From contig VHCO01000013.1 of the NCBI GenBank assembly GCA_016871715.1, positions 1 to 64,000 of the forward strand: a stretch of 64,000 nucleotides of DNA, in the 5' to 3' direction. This stretch comes from Verrucomicrobiota bacterium. GTDB taxonomy: Bacteria > Verrucomicrobiota > Verrucomicrobiia > Limisphaerales > J093. The translations under genes and the position numbers were made by a program. Positions 33,811 to 43,058 of the stretch are shown one piece after another. Under the pieces are notes generated by a model. The model was not told the DNA's origin. It did no database searches and saw only the letters and a list, made by a program, of their open reading frames with translations. Every line of letters starts with the position of its first letter. The first letter of the stretch is position 1.

Positions 33811-36800
33811 ATGAAAGCAACGAGTAGCTGGTTTACTCCGATCTGTCTTGGGACCGCTTTGCTCCTGGGCTCGAGCACGGTTCTGGGGCTGCCGTTGATC
33901 ACCGACGTGGTCGAGACGGGCGGTGACAACGAACCGACGGACACGATTCTGGCCAAGTGGACCGGGATTACTTGGAACACGACGGTGGCCAACGAGCCGA
34001 CTCCGAACACGCCAGTCGGCACGCCGTTCACGGTGCCAACGTTTGGGGAAGACGTGCCTGCTTATGTGGACCGCAATCATCAATGGAACGGCGCGACGGC
34101 CACGCTGCCGCTGCCGGCGTACTTGGTGGGCGGGGAGTACATCATGAGCGGCAATGACAACCGCGACAATGCCAGCTATCGCCTCGACATCACGGTTTCT
34201 GAGGCGGCGCTGGTTTACGTCCTGGTGGATAACCGGCTTTCGGACGGCGCCGGTGGGGATCCGCCGGAAGGGGGATTGCCGGTCGAGTGGTGGGTGGGGA
34301 TGGCGTGGATGGCGCTCGAGGGGTATCAGCCGGTGTTGAACGGGCTGAATCGGGTGGGGGATCCGTTGATTCCAGACGAGATCGGTGTGGACGAGGGTGG
34401 CGACGGGGTGGGGCCGGGTGCTGGGATCAACCAGTACTCCTCGGTGTACTTCAAGGAGGTGCCCGCCGGCACGTTCAGCATCTACCAGGCAGACAACGCC
34501 GGGCGCAACATGTATGGCGTGGTGATCAAGCCGCTGCCGACCTCGGCCAGTAATCCGCCGGTGATCACGGGGGTGGTTCCGGCCAACAACACCCTGTTCT
34601 ACGGCGCTGGGGGCGGTTTGCGATTCGAGGCGACCACGGTCGCGCCGAATCGGTTGGACGCGGCGAACATCCGCCTGACCCTCAACGGGACGGATGTGTC
34701 AGGTGCTTTGACCATTGGAGGCTCGAACACGAGTCGGACGGCGGCGTACTCCGGTTTGATGGCGAACCAGGTATACACCGCGCGGATCACGGTCAGTGAC
34801 CAGGCCGGCCGCTCGGCGACCCAGGACTTAACGTTCGACACCTTCGATCCTGCGGTCGCGGTGACGGTGGACGCAGAGGACTACAACTACGAGAGCGGCA
34901 GGACCTTAGCTAACCCAGTGCCAGCCGGCTACGCCAACTTGGCGGGGACCGCTGAGATCGATTACCACGATTTGAACACCGCCACGACGGCGGCGGAGTA
35001 TCGGTTCAGCGATTTTGTGGGGTTGGCCGTGAGCACGGATGGGGCACGACCGGGCTACGTGGCGGGTGTGGCGACAGACTATCAGGTGACAAGTTTCCTG
35101 GCTGGGGATTGGCTCAACTACACGCGCAGCTTTCCGGATAAGGTCTACCAAGTCTATTTGCGGGCGTCCGCCGGTTCACCGCAACGAGTGCGCTTGGATC
35201 GGGTGGGTGGCAATCCCACGACGGCGAACCAGACGCTGTTTGGGCTAGGCACCTTCGTCGTGCCGCGCACGACCAATCCCTTCGAGTACATCCCGTTGAC
35301 GGATGCAGCCGGCCAACCGGTGGTCGTGCCGATGGCGGGCGCCACGACGGTGCGGTTGACGGGGTTGCGGTCGCCGACGCCCGGGCCCACGCTCAACTTC
35401 CTGCTCTTTGTGCCGGTCAGCGCGCCGGAGGGGCCGCCCTACGTAGGCACGGTGTCGCCGGGCGTGGACGCCGCGGATGTGGCGCTCGATGCAGTCGTGC
35501 GGGCGACGATCGTCAACGGCGTGAAAACGGTGGCGACTGGGAGTGTCCGACTCACGTTCAACGGCAGCGACGTGACGGGGGCGACGACGGTCACGCCTGG
35601 CGCGGCGGGTGTCGAGGTGACGTACGATCCACCGGGCTTGCTGTCGATCGACACGTCGTACGCGGCGCAGCTTAGCTTCCAGGACACGGCGGGCGGGGGG
35701 CATACGAGCGCGTGGACGTTTAGGACACTGGCCTACAAACCGATCATCACGAGCGTAACCGAGCTCTGGGGGGACGACTCGGTGAATACACCGGCCCAGT
35801 ACACGGGGCAGACGTTCAGCCATCCGAACCTGGGCGCGATCACGCTGGGGACGTTCCAGGAAGACGTTCCGGCGTACCGCGACCGGACGCATCAGTGGAA
35901 CGGGGTGACGGCGGCGTTGCCGTTGCCGTCGTACTTGGTGGGTGGGGAGTACATCATGAGTCGCAACGACAATCGTGACAACAACCCCTATGAACTGGCG
36001 GTGAGGGTCACGGAACCCGCGCTGGTTTATCTGTTGGTCGACAACCGCCTGACCGATGGCGACGGCGCTAACCCGCCGGAATCGGGTAACCCGCTCGATC
36101 AATGGCTAGCGATGTACTGGCTGGGGCTGGATGGTTTTACCCCGGTCCGAAACGGTCTCAACCGCACGGCGAACTTCGCTATCCCGGACGAAGTCGGTGT
36201 GGACGAGGGGGGCGACGGCGTGGGGCCGGGCGTGGCGATGAACAACTATGCGTCGGTCTACGTGCGCGAGGTGCCGGCGGGCATCTTCACCCTCTACGCG
36301 GCTGAGAACGCGGGACGCAACATGTACGGGGTGGTGGTGCGGTCGGTGGCGTCGCATGCGTTCACGCCGGCCATCAGCATCACGAGCCCGGCGGACCAGG
36401 CGACCTTCGCGACGGCGCCGGCCGACATTCCCCTTACGGTTAACGCTTCGGTCCGTAACAGCACGATCGCCAAGGTCGAGTACTACCAGGGGGTACTCAA
36501 CCAGCAGAAGATTGGCGAAGCCACCACGGCGCCGTACACGCTGGCCTGGCCAGGTGTGGGGGCGGGGAGGTACACGTTGCGGGCCAAGGCATTCAGCGCG
36601 GCGGGCGCGTCGGCGGTGTCGGCGCCCGTGACGATCGTGGTGGGGAAGGTGATCAGCGTCAACTTCCAGGCCTCGACGGCGGAGGTGCCGCCGGGCTACT
36701 TACCGGACTATGGCTACATCTTTGCCGATCAGGGCAACGGGTACAGTTACGGTTGGGACGACGACAACACGGCGCACGCGCGGGATCGGAACGACACGCG

Positions 36801-37311
36801 TTCGCCGGACGAGCGTTACGACACGTTCAACCACATGCAGAAGACCGACCCGCTGCCGGCGGGTCGGGTTTGGGAGATTGCGGTTCCCAATGGCCGCTAT
36901 GGCGTGCAGGTGGTCGTGGGCGAGGCGAGCAACTTCGACAGTGTCTACGATCTGCAAGCCGAGGGCACGACGATCGTCCAGGGCACGCCCACTACGGACG
37001 TGCGCTGGTTCGAGGCGACGGCCGTCGTGACGGTCAGCGACGGTCGCTTGAGCCTGGGCAATGGCCCGCTCGCAGCCAATAACAAGGTCGGGTTCGTGGA
37101 CATCGCCACCCTGCCGGCGGAAGTTCCCAGGCCGGTCCTGACCGCGCGGTTGGTAGGCGGGACGCTGACGGTCACCTGGACTCACGCCGGTAAACTCCAA
37201 GAGGCTGGCAGCGTCACGGGCCTGTGGGCCGATGTGGCCGGGAACCCGCAGGGGACGTATTCGGTGTCGGCTACCGAACCGCGCAAGTTCTACCGGGTCA
37301 TTGTCCCGTAG
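33811..37311 (+). CDS. Large secreted multidomain protein with duplicated beta module and malectin-like domain
   Basis: 1,166 residues. ATG 33811 has an AAGGAA ribosome site and starts a signal peptide (FTPICLGTALLLGSS, cleavage near VLGLP). Order: module 1 (about 20-245, with DVPAYVDRNHQWNG and YLVGGEYIMSGNDN), an Ig-like domain (about 250-345), a carbohydrate-binding-like domain (about 350-540), a second Ig-like domain, module 2 (about 640-860, DVPAYRDRTHQWNG and YLVGGEYIMSRNDN), a third Ig-like domain, a malectin-like domain (about 945-1100) and a C-terminal beta segment (LVGGTLTVTWTHAGKLQEAG). No catalytic site is seen. A role in adhesion or glycan binding at the surface is an inference. 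A strong terminator follows. Confidence 0.87.
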   Translation: MKATSSWFTPICLGTALLLGSSTVLGLPLITDVVETGGDNEPTDTILAKWTGITWNTTVANEPTPNTPVGTPFTVPTFGEDVPAYVDRNHQWNGATATLPLPAYLVGGEYIMSGNDNRDNASYRLDITVSEAALVYVLVDNRLSDGAGGDPPEGGLPVEWWVGMAWMALEGYQPVLNGLNRVGDPLIPDEIGVDEGGDGVGPGAGINQYSSVYFKEVPAGTFSIYQADNAGRNMYGVVIKPLPTSASNPPVITGVVPANNTLFYGAGGGLRFEATTVAPNRLDAANIRLTLNGTDVSGALTIGGSNTSRTAAYSGLMANQVYTARITVSDQAGRSATQDLTFDTFDPAVAVTVDAEDYNYESGRTLANPVPAGYANLAGTAEIDYHDLNTATTAAEYRFSDFVGLAVSTDGARPGYVAGVATDYQVTSFLAGDWLNYTRSFPDKVYQVYLRASAGSPQRVRLDRVGGNPTTANQTLFGLGTFVVPRTTNPFEYIPLTDAAGQPVVVPMAGATTVRLTGLRSPTPGPTLNFLLFVPVSAPEGPPYVGTVSPGVDAADVALDAVVRATIVNGVKTVATGSVRLTFNGSDVTGATTVTPGAAGVEVTYDPPGLLSIDTSYAAQLSFQDTAGGGHTSAWTFRTLAYKPIITSVTELWGDDSVNTPAQYTGQTFSHPNLGAITLGTFQEDVPAYRDRTHQWNGVTAALPLPSYLVGGEYIMSRNDNRDNNPYELAVRVTEPALVYLLVDNRLTDGDGANPPESGNPLDQWLAMYWLGLDGFTPVRNGLNRTANFAIPDEVGVDEGGDGVGPGVAMNNYASVYVREVPAGIFTLYAAENAGRNMYGVVVRSVASHAFTPAISITSPADQATFATAPADIPLTVNASVRNSTIAKVEYYQGVLNQQKIGEATTAPYTLAWPGVGAGRYTLRAKAFSAAGASAVSAPVTIVVGKVISVNFQASTAEVPPGYLPDYGYIFADQGNGYSYGWDDDNTAHARDRNDTRSPDERYDTFNHMQKTDPLPAGRVWEIAVPNGRYGVQVVVGEASNFDSVYDLQAEGTTIVQGTPTTDVRWFEATAVVTVSDGRLSLGNGPLAANNKVGFVDIATLPAEVPRPVLTARLVGGTLTVTWTHAGKLQEAGSVTGLWADVAGNPQGTYSVSATEPRKFYRVIVP

Positions 37312-37351
37312 TGGGGGTTCGCTTGTGCTGCCTGAAGGCGGCTTTCCCAGA

Positions 37352-37379
37352 GGCCGGGGCTTTTGCCCCGGCCTTTTTT
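37352..37379 (+). terminator. Rho-independent terminator
   Basis: GGCCGGGGC, loop TTTT, GCCCCGGCC, then TTTTTT. A perfect 9-bp stem 40 bases after the stop of the large secreted protein. Confidence 0.95.
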
Positions 37380-37472
37380 CGTGGGACCTCATGCCGTTGG
37401 GAACCTGCTCGGCGGGTCGCATCTCGAGGGGGTCTTTCCAAGCCGGCTTACCCAGGGTAGGCTGGCGGCAAC

Positions 37473-39074
37473 ATGTCGCTGCCCATTGCTTTTTCCCTCC
37501 GGGTCCGGCGCGCGCTCGGCGGGTCAAGCGTCTGCGCCGGCTGGATTGGCTGCCTCGGGTTAGGGTTGTGCCTCGCATCCGCGCGGGCGGACGCCAAGGC
37601 TTATTACGAGATCCAGGTGGTGGATCAGGGGACGGGGCGCGGTGTGCCCCTGGTCGAGCTGGAGACGGTGCATCGGGTCCGTTTTGTTGCCGACAACGCC
37701 GGGCGGGTGGCGCTCGCCGAACCTGGCTGGATGGGCCAGCGTGTGTTCTTCCATGTGCGCAGTCACGGCTACGAGTTTCCCAAGGACGGCTTTGGCTATG
37801 CCGGGGCGGTGGTGACACCGGTTCCGGGGGGTAAAGCGGTGATCGAGTTGAAGCGACTGAATGTGGCGGAGCGGCTTTACCGGGTGACGGGCGAAGGGCT
37901 CTACCGTGACAGCGTCCTGCTGGGTGCGCCGGTGCCGCTCGCCAAGCCGTTGGGCAGCGCGCAGGTGGTGGGGCAGGATTCGGCCTTTGCGGAGCTGTAT
38001 CGGGGCAAGGTCCATTGGTTCTGGGGCGATACCTCCCGCTTGCGGTATCCGCTGGGCCATTTCTGGATGGCGGCGGCCGTCTCCGACTTGCCCGATCAGG
38101 GCGGTCTGGACCCGGCGCTGGGCGTGGATCTCCGCTACCTCACCGACGCGGAAGGGTTCAGCCGGCCGGTCTGTCGGTTGGGCTTCGAGCGCGGTTTGAT
38201 CTGGGCTGACGCCTTCGTGGTGTTGCCCGATGAATCCGGCCGCGAACGGCTCTTTTGTCACTATGCGCACATGGAATCGCTGGCGAAGATGCTCGGCCAT
38301 GGTCTGGCTCGTTACCATGATGAGCGAGCCGAGTTCGAGCGCGTGAAGGAACTCGATCTGGCCGATCGCCACCTCTTCCCCGGGCAAGCCCACCCGCTGC
38401 GACACCGGATCGAGGGTGCGGAGTATCTCTACCTAGGCGAAGTCTTCCCCAACGTGCGTGTGCGCGCCGAGCTCAGTCACTTCCTCGATCCGGCCCGGTA
38501 CGAAGCTTGGACATGCCTGGCGCCGGGACCGGTCGAGACCGCGGCCGTGTTGCGGGATGCGGCGGGCGGGGTCCGATATGTTTGGCGACCGCGCGGGGTC
38601 CCGGTCGATGGGGCGCGCGAGCACCAGCTCGTCCGGGCCGGTCGGTTGAAGCTCGCTGAGGCGCGCCACCTACCGGTGGATGTGGACTCGGGCCAGCCGG
38701 TGGTCTTGCACCGGGGCACGGTGCGTTGGAACGAGTATCGGCGGGCTTGGGTGTTGATCGGGACCCAAGGGGGCGGCAGTTCGTATCTCGGCGAGGTTTG
38801 GTATGCGGAGGCGCCCGACCCCACGGGGCCGTGGCGGCGGGCGAAGAAGATCGTGACCCACGACCGTTACAGCTTTTACAACCCGGTGCATCATTCCTTC
38901 TTCGATCAAGACCAGGGCCGCTTGATCTACTTCGAAGGGACGTACGCCAACACCTTTTCTGGAAACCCCGACGCCACGCCGCGCTACGACTATAACCAGA
39001 TCATGTACCGCTTGGACCTGAGCGACGCGAGGCTGCGGCCGGCGCAGGCCAAATCCGACGGCCCGGGTGACTAA
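37473..39074 (+). CDS. Secreted glycoside-hydrolase-like five-bladed propeller protein
   Basis: 533 residues with a signal peptide (CAGWIGCLGLGLCLASARAD). Residues 40-130 form a small beta domain (IQVVDQGTGRGVPLVELETV), followed by a propeller with blades such as VHWFWGDTSRLRYPLGHFWM, WVLIGTQGGGSSYLGEVWYA and a conserved acidic segment (LIYFEGTYANTF). This matches the general look of DUF4185/GH43-GH32-like proteins, but I cannot assign the catalytic acids. The function could be glycan binding or hydrolysis. It stands alone between a terminator and a convergent gene. Confidence 0.75.
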   Translation: MSLPIAFSLRVRRALGGSSVCAGWIGCLGLGLCLASARADAKAYYEIQVVDQGTGRGVPLVELETVHRVRFVADNAGRVALAEPGWMGQRVFFHVRSHGYEFPKDGFGYAGAVVTPVPGGKAVIELKRLNVAERLYRVTGEGLYRDSVLLGAPVPLAKPLGSAQVVGQDSAFAELYRGKVHWFWGDTSRLRYPLGHFWMAAAVSDLPDQGGLDPALGVDLRYLTDAEGFSRPVCRLGFERGLIWADAFVVLPDESGRERLFCHYAHMESLAKMLGHGLARYHDERAEFERVKELDLADRHLFPGQAHPLRHRIEGAEYLYLGEVFPNVRVRAELSHFLDPARYEAWTCLAPGPVETAAVLRDAAGGVRYVWRPRGVPVDGAREHQLVRAGRLKLAEARHLPVDVDSGQPVVLHRGTVRWNEYRRAWVLIGTQGGGSSYLGEVWYAEAPDPTGPWRRAKKIVTHDRYSFYNPVHHSFFDQDQGRLIYFEGTYANTFSGNPDATPRYDYNQIMYRLDLSDARLRPAQAKSDGPGD

Positions 39075-39105
39075 CGGTACGGGCATGGTTGTCGCTGGCC
39101 TCTAG

Positions 39106-39123
39106 CGATGCGGGCATCGTTTT
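39106..39123 (+). terminator. Weak terminator-like hairpin between convergent genes
   Basis: CGATGC-GG-GCATCG followed by TTTT. The stem is short, so this is a tentative call. Confidence 0.35.
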
Positions 39124-39141
39124 GGCCGGGGTCGGCCCGGT

Positions 39142-39903
39142 TCAGGGCGCCACCTCCTCGTTCGCCCCGGCGGGCCATTGATCCAGCGGCTCCCATCCCA
39201 GGAGTTGGCGGGCCGGCTCGAGATCGAAGATGGCGCGATGCACGGGTCGGCTCGCCACAAACAGGACCGAGTAGCCGGGGGCCAGTGAGGCCTCGATGGC
39301 GCGGACAAAGAACCGACCCGCATCGGCTGGGCTCAGGTAGACATCCGGTCCATGGGCCGTCGCCGCCAATTCGGCGGCGTGTTCAGCCGTGCGCGGGCAC
39401 CAGCCAAGCCGCAGCGCCAGCACGCACATTGCGGAGTTGCGCGCGTAGGCTTTGCCTCCCGCCTCCAGGAAGATCTTGCCGGCCGCGTACCAGTGCTTCG
39501 GGGTGTAGAGGTCCTGGGCGCGGATGGGCCAGGGGCCTTCGAGGAGTTGCCACCAGTTCACTTGGCCGGTGCTAGCCAGGAGCAGGCGCCGAACGCCCTG
39601 GAGCCGGGCAGCCTCGAAGACATTGTAGCCGCCGAGCAGGTTGCTGGGCATGAGTTGCTCGCGGAAGTCAGCTTCATCGGGCTCGCCACCCAAGTGAATA
39701 ATCGCCGCGACGCCCGCGGCCGCTTGCTGCACCGCTTCGCCTTGGGCCAGATCGCCGACGACGAAACCGCTCGTGCCCGGTGTGGGCCGCCGATCGAAAC
39801 CGCGCACGCGCCAGCCGGCAGCCACCAAGGCCGACACGGCGGCGCGCCCAAGGCGGCCCGCCGATCCGGTCACCAAAATCGGAGCCTGACGGTCCAGATT
39901 CAC
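39142..39903 (-). CDS. NAD-dependent epimerase/dehydratase (SDR) family protein
   Basis: 253 residues with a GTG start. Rossmann loop ILVTGSAGRLGRAAVSALVA, IIHLGGEPDEADFREQL, the active-site region ASTGQ (Ser/Thr) and YAAGKIFLEAGG (YxxxK) give a complete extended-SDR catalytic set. Short members of this length are often uronate or aldose dehydrogenases. The RLGWCPR segment also occurs in uronate dehydrogenase relatives, so a sugar-lactone-forming dehydrogenase is possible. Cytoplasmic. No obvious operon partner. Confidence 0.85.
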   Translation of the reverse strand: MNLDRQAPILVTGSAGRLGRAAVSALVAAGWRVRGFDRRPTPGTSGFVVGDLAQGEAVQQAAAGVAAIIHLGGEPDEADFREQLMPSNLLGGYNVFEAARLQGVRRLLLASTGQVNWWQLLEGPWPIRAQDLYTPKHWYAAGKIFLEAGGKAYARNSAMCVLALRLGWCPRTAEHAAELAATAHGPDVYLSPADAGRFFVRAIEASLAPGYSVLFVASRPVHRAIFDLEPARQLLGWEPLDQWPAGANEEVAP

Positions 39904-40095
39904 CCGGGACCATTAGGGCATCGGCCGCGGCCCGACAAGGGCGGAATCCGGCTCGTGTCGCAGCGGCTGGCTTTCTGGCAGTCCTCCGGTGTCCCGGGCG
40001 GCAAACTGTCCGCCGTCGACGGCGCGCCTCGCCGGCCCTGGGGACGAGCACCGTGCCTGAGCTGGCCTCGATCACCGACTGGTGCGCGCGCCGGT

Positions 40096-41682
40096 TTACT
40101 GGGCAGGCTCGCGGGCCAACTGTCGCAGCATCTCGATTAACTCGTCCACCAGGCGCTCGCCGGTGCCCGGTTCGGCATAGCTATGGAGCCCTGTCCAGAC
40201 CTGATAGCCGCCGAGCTTGTGCCCAGCGAGGTCGGGCAGGTAACCGATCCAGTCGTTCGCCAACTCGGCGATGTAAGTGTGGCGGAAGGGCGAGCGATTC
40301 TTGAGGTCCAGGCCAAGTTGGGTAAACAATTCGGCCGGCACACCCACCAGCGCAATATCCCCCAGGAGCAGCGCCTGGAGCCAGGTCTCGCGCTCCTGAC
40401 CGCGCTGGGGCCCCAACTTCCGCCGCATATCGCGAAACACCTCGACGACCGTATCGCCATGGGCTCCGACATACTTGCGGCAATAGCGGCGGACCGCCTT
40501 GTCCTCGCGCGCCTCGTCGAACTGGCGCACCCGGAACTGGAAGGGGCGTTTGAGCGCGGCGAGGCGCGGGACTGGCCGGGGCTGGGCGTGGCGCAGGGCT
40601 GCGAGCACGGCCTCTTGGATGCGCTCCGTCGCTTCCTCTCCGGAGAGCGTCAGGTTGTGGGTCGACCCGGAGGCGCCCTGGAGGAAACAAACCCTGCCCC
40701 CCTGGTCGAGTTCGAGGGCTTGTGCGGCCAGGCCATAGAAGCTGGGCGAGCGGCGGCCCGGCTGCCGGGTGCCGATCGAGTGGGTCGAATGGTTGAAGAG
40801 CAGAGCGCGCAGTCGATCGTCGGCGCCGCGGAAGGCGAGCACGGGCAACTCGGGATCGAAGGGGCCGGTCGGGCGCACAAAAGCGTCTCGCGGGCCCACC
40901 CAGTAGATCTGGCCGTCTTCGAGCAGGACGCGGCTATTCTGCCCCACCGTTTCCTCCCGACCGAGGTGGAAGAAGAGGCGACAACCCTCGGGCGAAAGAG
41001 CTGCATGGGCCTCCTGCACGGCCTGCACGATGCCCCGCTGCACCGCCCGGCAAAAAGTCTCGTCGCGGCCGTACCCGTGCACGGCCATGGTGCTGGGGGC
41101 GTGGTGTGTGTGGGTGCAATGGATGAGGATGTGGGCTGCGGGGATGCCCGTCGTACGTTCGAGTTCCGCCACCACCGGATCGAGCAAGTCCCGAGTGATC
41201 ATCAGAATATCACAGGCCACCACCGCGAACGTGCCGAAGGGCGCCTGTTCGAGCACCACCGCCACGGCGCGCAGCTTGCCTTCTTGGCCCTTGGCTTGCC
41301 CGGCGGTGATGCCGCCCGCGATGGTCATCTCGTCGTGAGCTTCGAACTCAGCGACGCCGGTGCCCACGCGGAGGATGGGGCTGCTGGTTGGGCGTTGGAG
41401 GGGCCGTGCTGCCTCGACCGCGGGTGCGGCGGGGCCGGCCCAGGCGTGACTGATGCAGAGCGCGGTCCACAGGGCGGCTCGAGCTAGCCGCGGCCCTCCG
41501 ATGGGCTCGCCCGCCAGACCCGGGCGGGGGGCCGGCGTGGGTCTAGGTCGGGGCCGGACCAGGTGGTCGAGGCAAGCGACGGACCGGCGCGGTGGCAGGG
41601 ACCTCGAGTTGGGAGCGTGCATGGGCGACAGCATGAGGCACATCCGGTTCTTTGCCAAGCCGCCTGTCCCGCTGCCTTCCAC
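40096..41682 (-). CDS. Exported neutral ceramidase-like/alkaline hydrolase
   Basis: Up to 528 residues. Start uncertain (41682, 41643 or 41622), each leaving a long basic leader before the hydrophobic segment ARAALWTALCISHAWAGPAA. The mature part resembles the neutral/non-lysosomal ceramidase N-terminal domain: VGTGVAEFEAHDEMTIAGGI, FAVVACDILMITRDLLDPVV, metal-site ILIHCTHTHHAPSTMAVHGY and LLFNHSTHSIGTRQPGRRSP, QGASGSTHNLTL, and GVPAELFTQLGLDLKNRSPF. True ceramidases split ceramide; most bacterial relatives of this length have unknown substrates. Divergent from the Rid-like gene with about 200 bases between. Confidence 0.85.
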   Translation of the reverse strand: MEGSGTGGLAKNRMCLMLSPMHAPNSRSLPPRRSVACLDHLVRPRPRPTPAPRPGLAGEPIGGPRLARAALWTALCISHAWAGPAAPAVEAARPLQRPTSSPILRVGTGVAEFEAHDEMTIAGGITAGQAKGQEGKLRAVAVVLEQAPFGTFAVVACDILMITRDLLDPVVAELERTTGIPAAHILIHCTHTHHAPSTMAVHGYGRDETFCRAVQRGIVQAVQEAHAALSPEGCRLFFHLGREETVGQNSRVLLEDGQIYWVGPRDAFVRPTGPFDPELPVLAFRGADDRLRALLFNHSTHSIGTRQPGRRSPSFYGLAAQALELDQGGRVCFLQGASGSTHNLTLSGEEATERIQEAVLAALRHAQPRPVPRLAALKRPFQFRVRQFDEAREDKAVRRYCRKYVGAHGDTVVEVFRDMRRKLGPQRGQERETWLQALLLGDIALVGVPAELFTQLGLDLKNRSPFRHTYIAELANDWIGYLPDLAGHKLGGYQVWTGLHSYAEPGTGERLVDELIEMLRQLAREPAQ

Positions 41683-41879
41683 TTGGCATGCAAACAGAGT
41701 TGCCTCAGAGCCAGCGCCCGTGGATGATCTGGGTTTCTGGCTTGGGCGTGGCCTCGGCGGGCCGGGGCAACTGGCCTGCGTGGTGTGCGCGGGTTCGAGG
41801 GCGCCGGCTGGAGCACGGCGCGCCTGTCGGTTGAATAAGGCGGGGTGCCGGTGGGCGGCAGGGCAAATGGAATGACGTA

Positions 41880-42998
41880 ATGCAAACTCGACGAACCGGC
41901 AAGGCCGTGGGCGGCCTCCAAGTGATTCGCCTGCCGAACGGCGATTTCCAGGAGGTGTTTCTTAACATCCCGGCCATTGGGTTCGAGGATCCGACCAGCC
42001 TCTTCCAACGCTTGTACGATTACCTGGCCGATCACCCCCGGCTACGCATCGTGCGGCAGGACGTGTTTGGCGTCGTCAACGATCCGGTTCACGTCAAGCA
42101 CACGAAGGCTTACCGGTTGAACGGCGTCGAGTGGCCGGTCACTTGGGTCGAGGAGGGCAACGGCGGCGGTTGCCCCGTGGCCGGGATCCAGGTGCATGCG
42201 GTCTCGGGGGTCACGGTGCAGCCCGTGCAGGTGGACGGCCGGACGATCGGCACCGCGTTCGAGAATGCGGCCGCGCGCTACTGTGTGTTGGGCGGCATTC
42301 GTTCCGAGAACGCCGAGGAACCTCGGGGCGAGCAGGCCTGGGAGACCCTCGAGATCATGGAGCAAGCGCTCGGGTTAGTGGGCTTGGATTTCTCGCATGT
42401 CTGCCGCACCTGGTTTTACCTGGACGACATCCTCGAGTGGTACGACGAATTCAACCGCGTGCGCAACGAGTTCTTCCGCGAGCGCGGCGTCTTCGATCGG
42501 TTGGTGCCGGCCAGCACGGGGGTGGGTGGGGGCAACTCCGCCGGGACAGCCGTCGTGGCGGACCTGTTGGCCATCCAACCGAAGCACCCTGCGGTGCGGC
42601 TGCGCATGGTGCCCTCGCCGCTCCAATGCCCCGCGCTCGAATACGGCAGTTCGTTCAGTCGGGCGGTCGAGTTCATCATGCCGCGGCAACGCCGGCTCTA
42701 CGTGTCCGGGACCGCGAGCATCGCTCCCGACGGCCGCACCTTGCATGTGGGCGATGTGGCCAAGCAGGTCAAACTGACCATGGAGGTTGTGGCCGGCATC
42801 TTGAACTCGTGCCAGATGGGTTGGGAGCACATCACTCGCGCCATCGCGTATTTCAAACACGCCGAAGACGCCCCGGTCTTCAGCCAGTATTGCGCGCAGC
42901 AGCGGCTGCCGAACCTGCCGGTGATCGTGGCCAAGAACGATGTCTGCCGCGACGATCTTCTGTTCGAGATCGAAGTGGACGCTGCCTGCCTGGAGTGA
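41880..42998 (+). CDS. Rid/chorismatase-superfamily protein
   Basis: 372 residues. The C-terminal half is a YjgF/Rid-type domain: RRLYVSGTASIAPDGRTLHV, GDVAKQVKLTMEVVAGILNS, ITRAIAYFKHAEDAPVFSQY and the terminal KNDVCRDDLLFEIEVDA. The CRxDLLxEIE ending and the two-domain length resemble the FkbO/Hyg5 chorismatases, which split chorismate to dihydroxycyclohexadienoate or hydroxybenzoate. The N-terminal half (LFQRLYDYLADHPRLRIVRQ, then GGCPVAGIQVHAV) fits their first domain. Enzyme activity is an inference. pabB/pabC, which also use chorismate, lie 9 kb away. ATG 41880. Confidence 0.78.
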   Translation: MQTRRTGKAVGGLQVIRLPNGDFQEVFLNIPAIGFEDPTSLFQRLYDYLADHPRLRIVRQDVFGVVNDPVHVKHTKAYRLNGVEWPVTWVEEGNGGGCPVAGIQVHAVSGVTVQPVQVDGRTIGTAFENAAARYCVLGGIRSENAEEPRGEQAWETLEIMEQALGLVGLDFSHVCRTWFYLDDILEWYDEFNRVRNEFFRERGVFDRLVPASTGVGGGNSAGTAVVADLLAIQPKHPAVRLRMVPSPLQCPALEYGSSFSRAVEFIMPRQRRLYVSGTASIAPDGRTLHVGDVAKQVKLTMEVVAGILNSCQMGWEHITRAIAYFKHAEDAPVFSQYCAQQRLPNLPVIVAKNDVCRDDLLFEIEVDAACLE

Positions 42999-43058
42999 CG
43001 CGACGCCGGCGGCGGGGGCACCCCTCGGCGCGGCGGGGCCGACCCACCGGGCGCGGCG

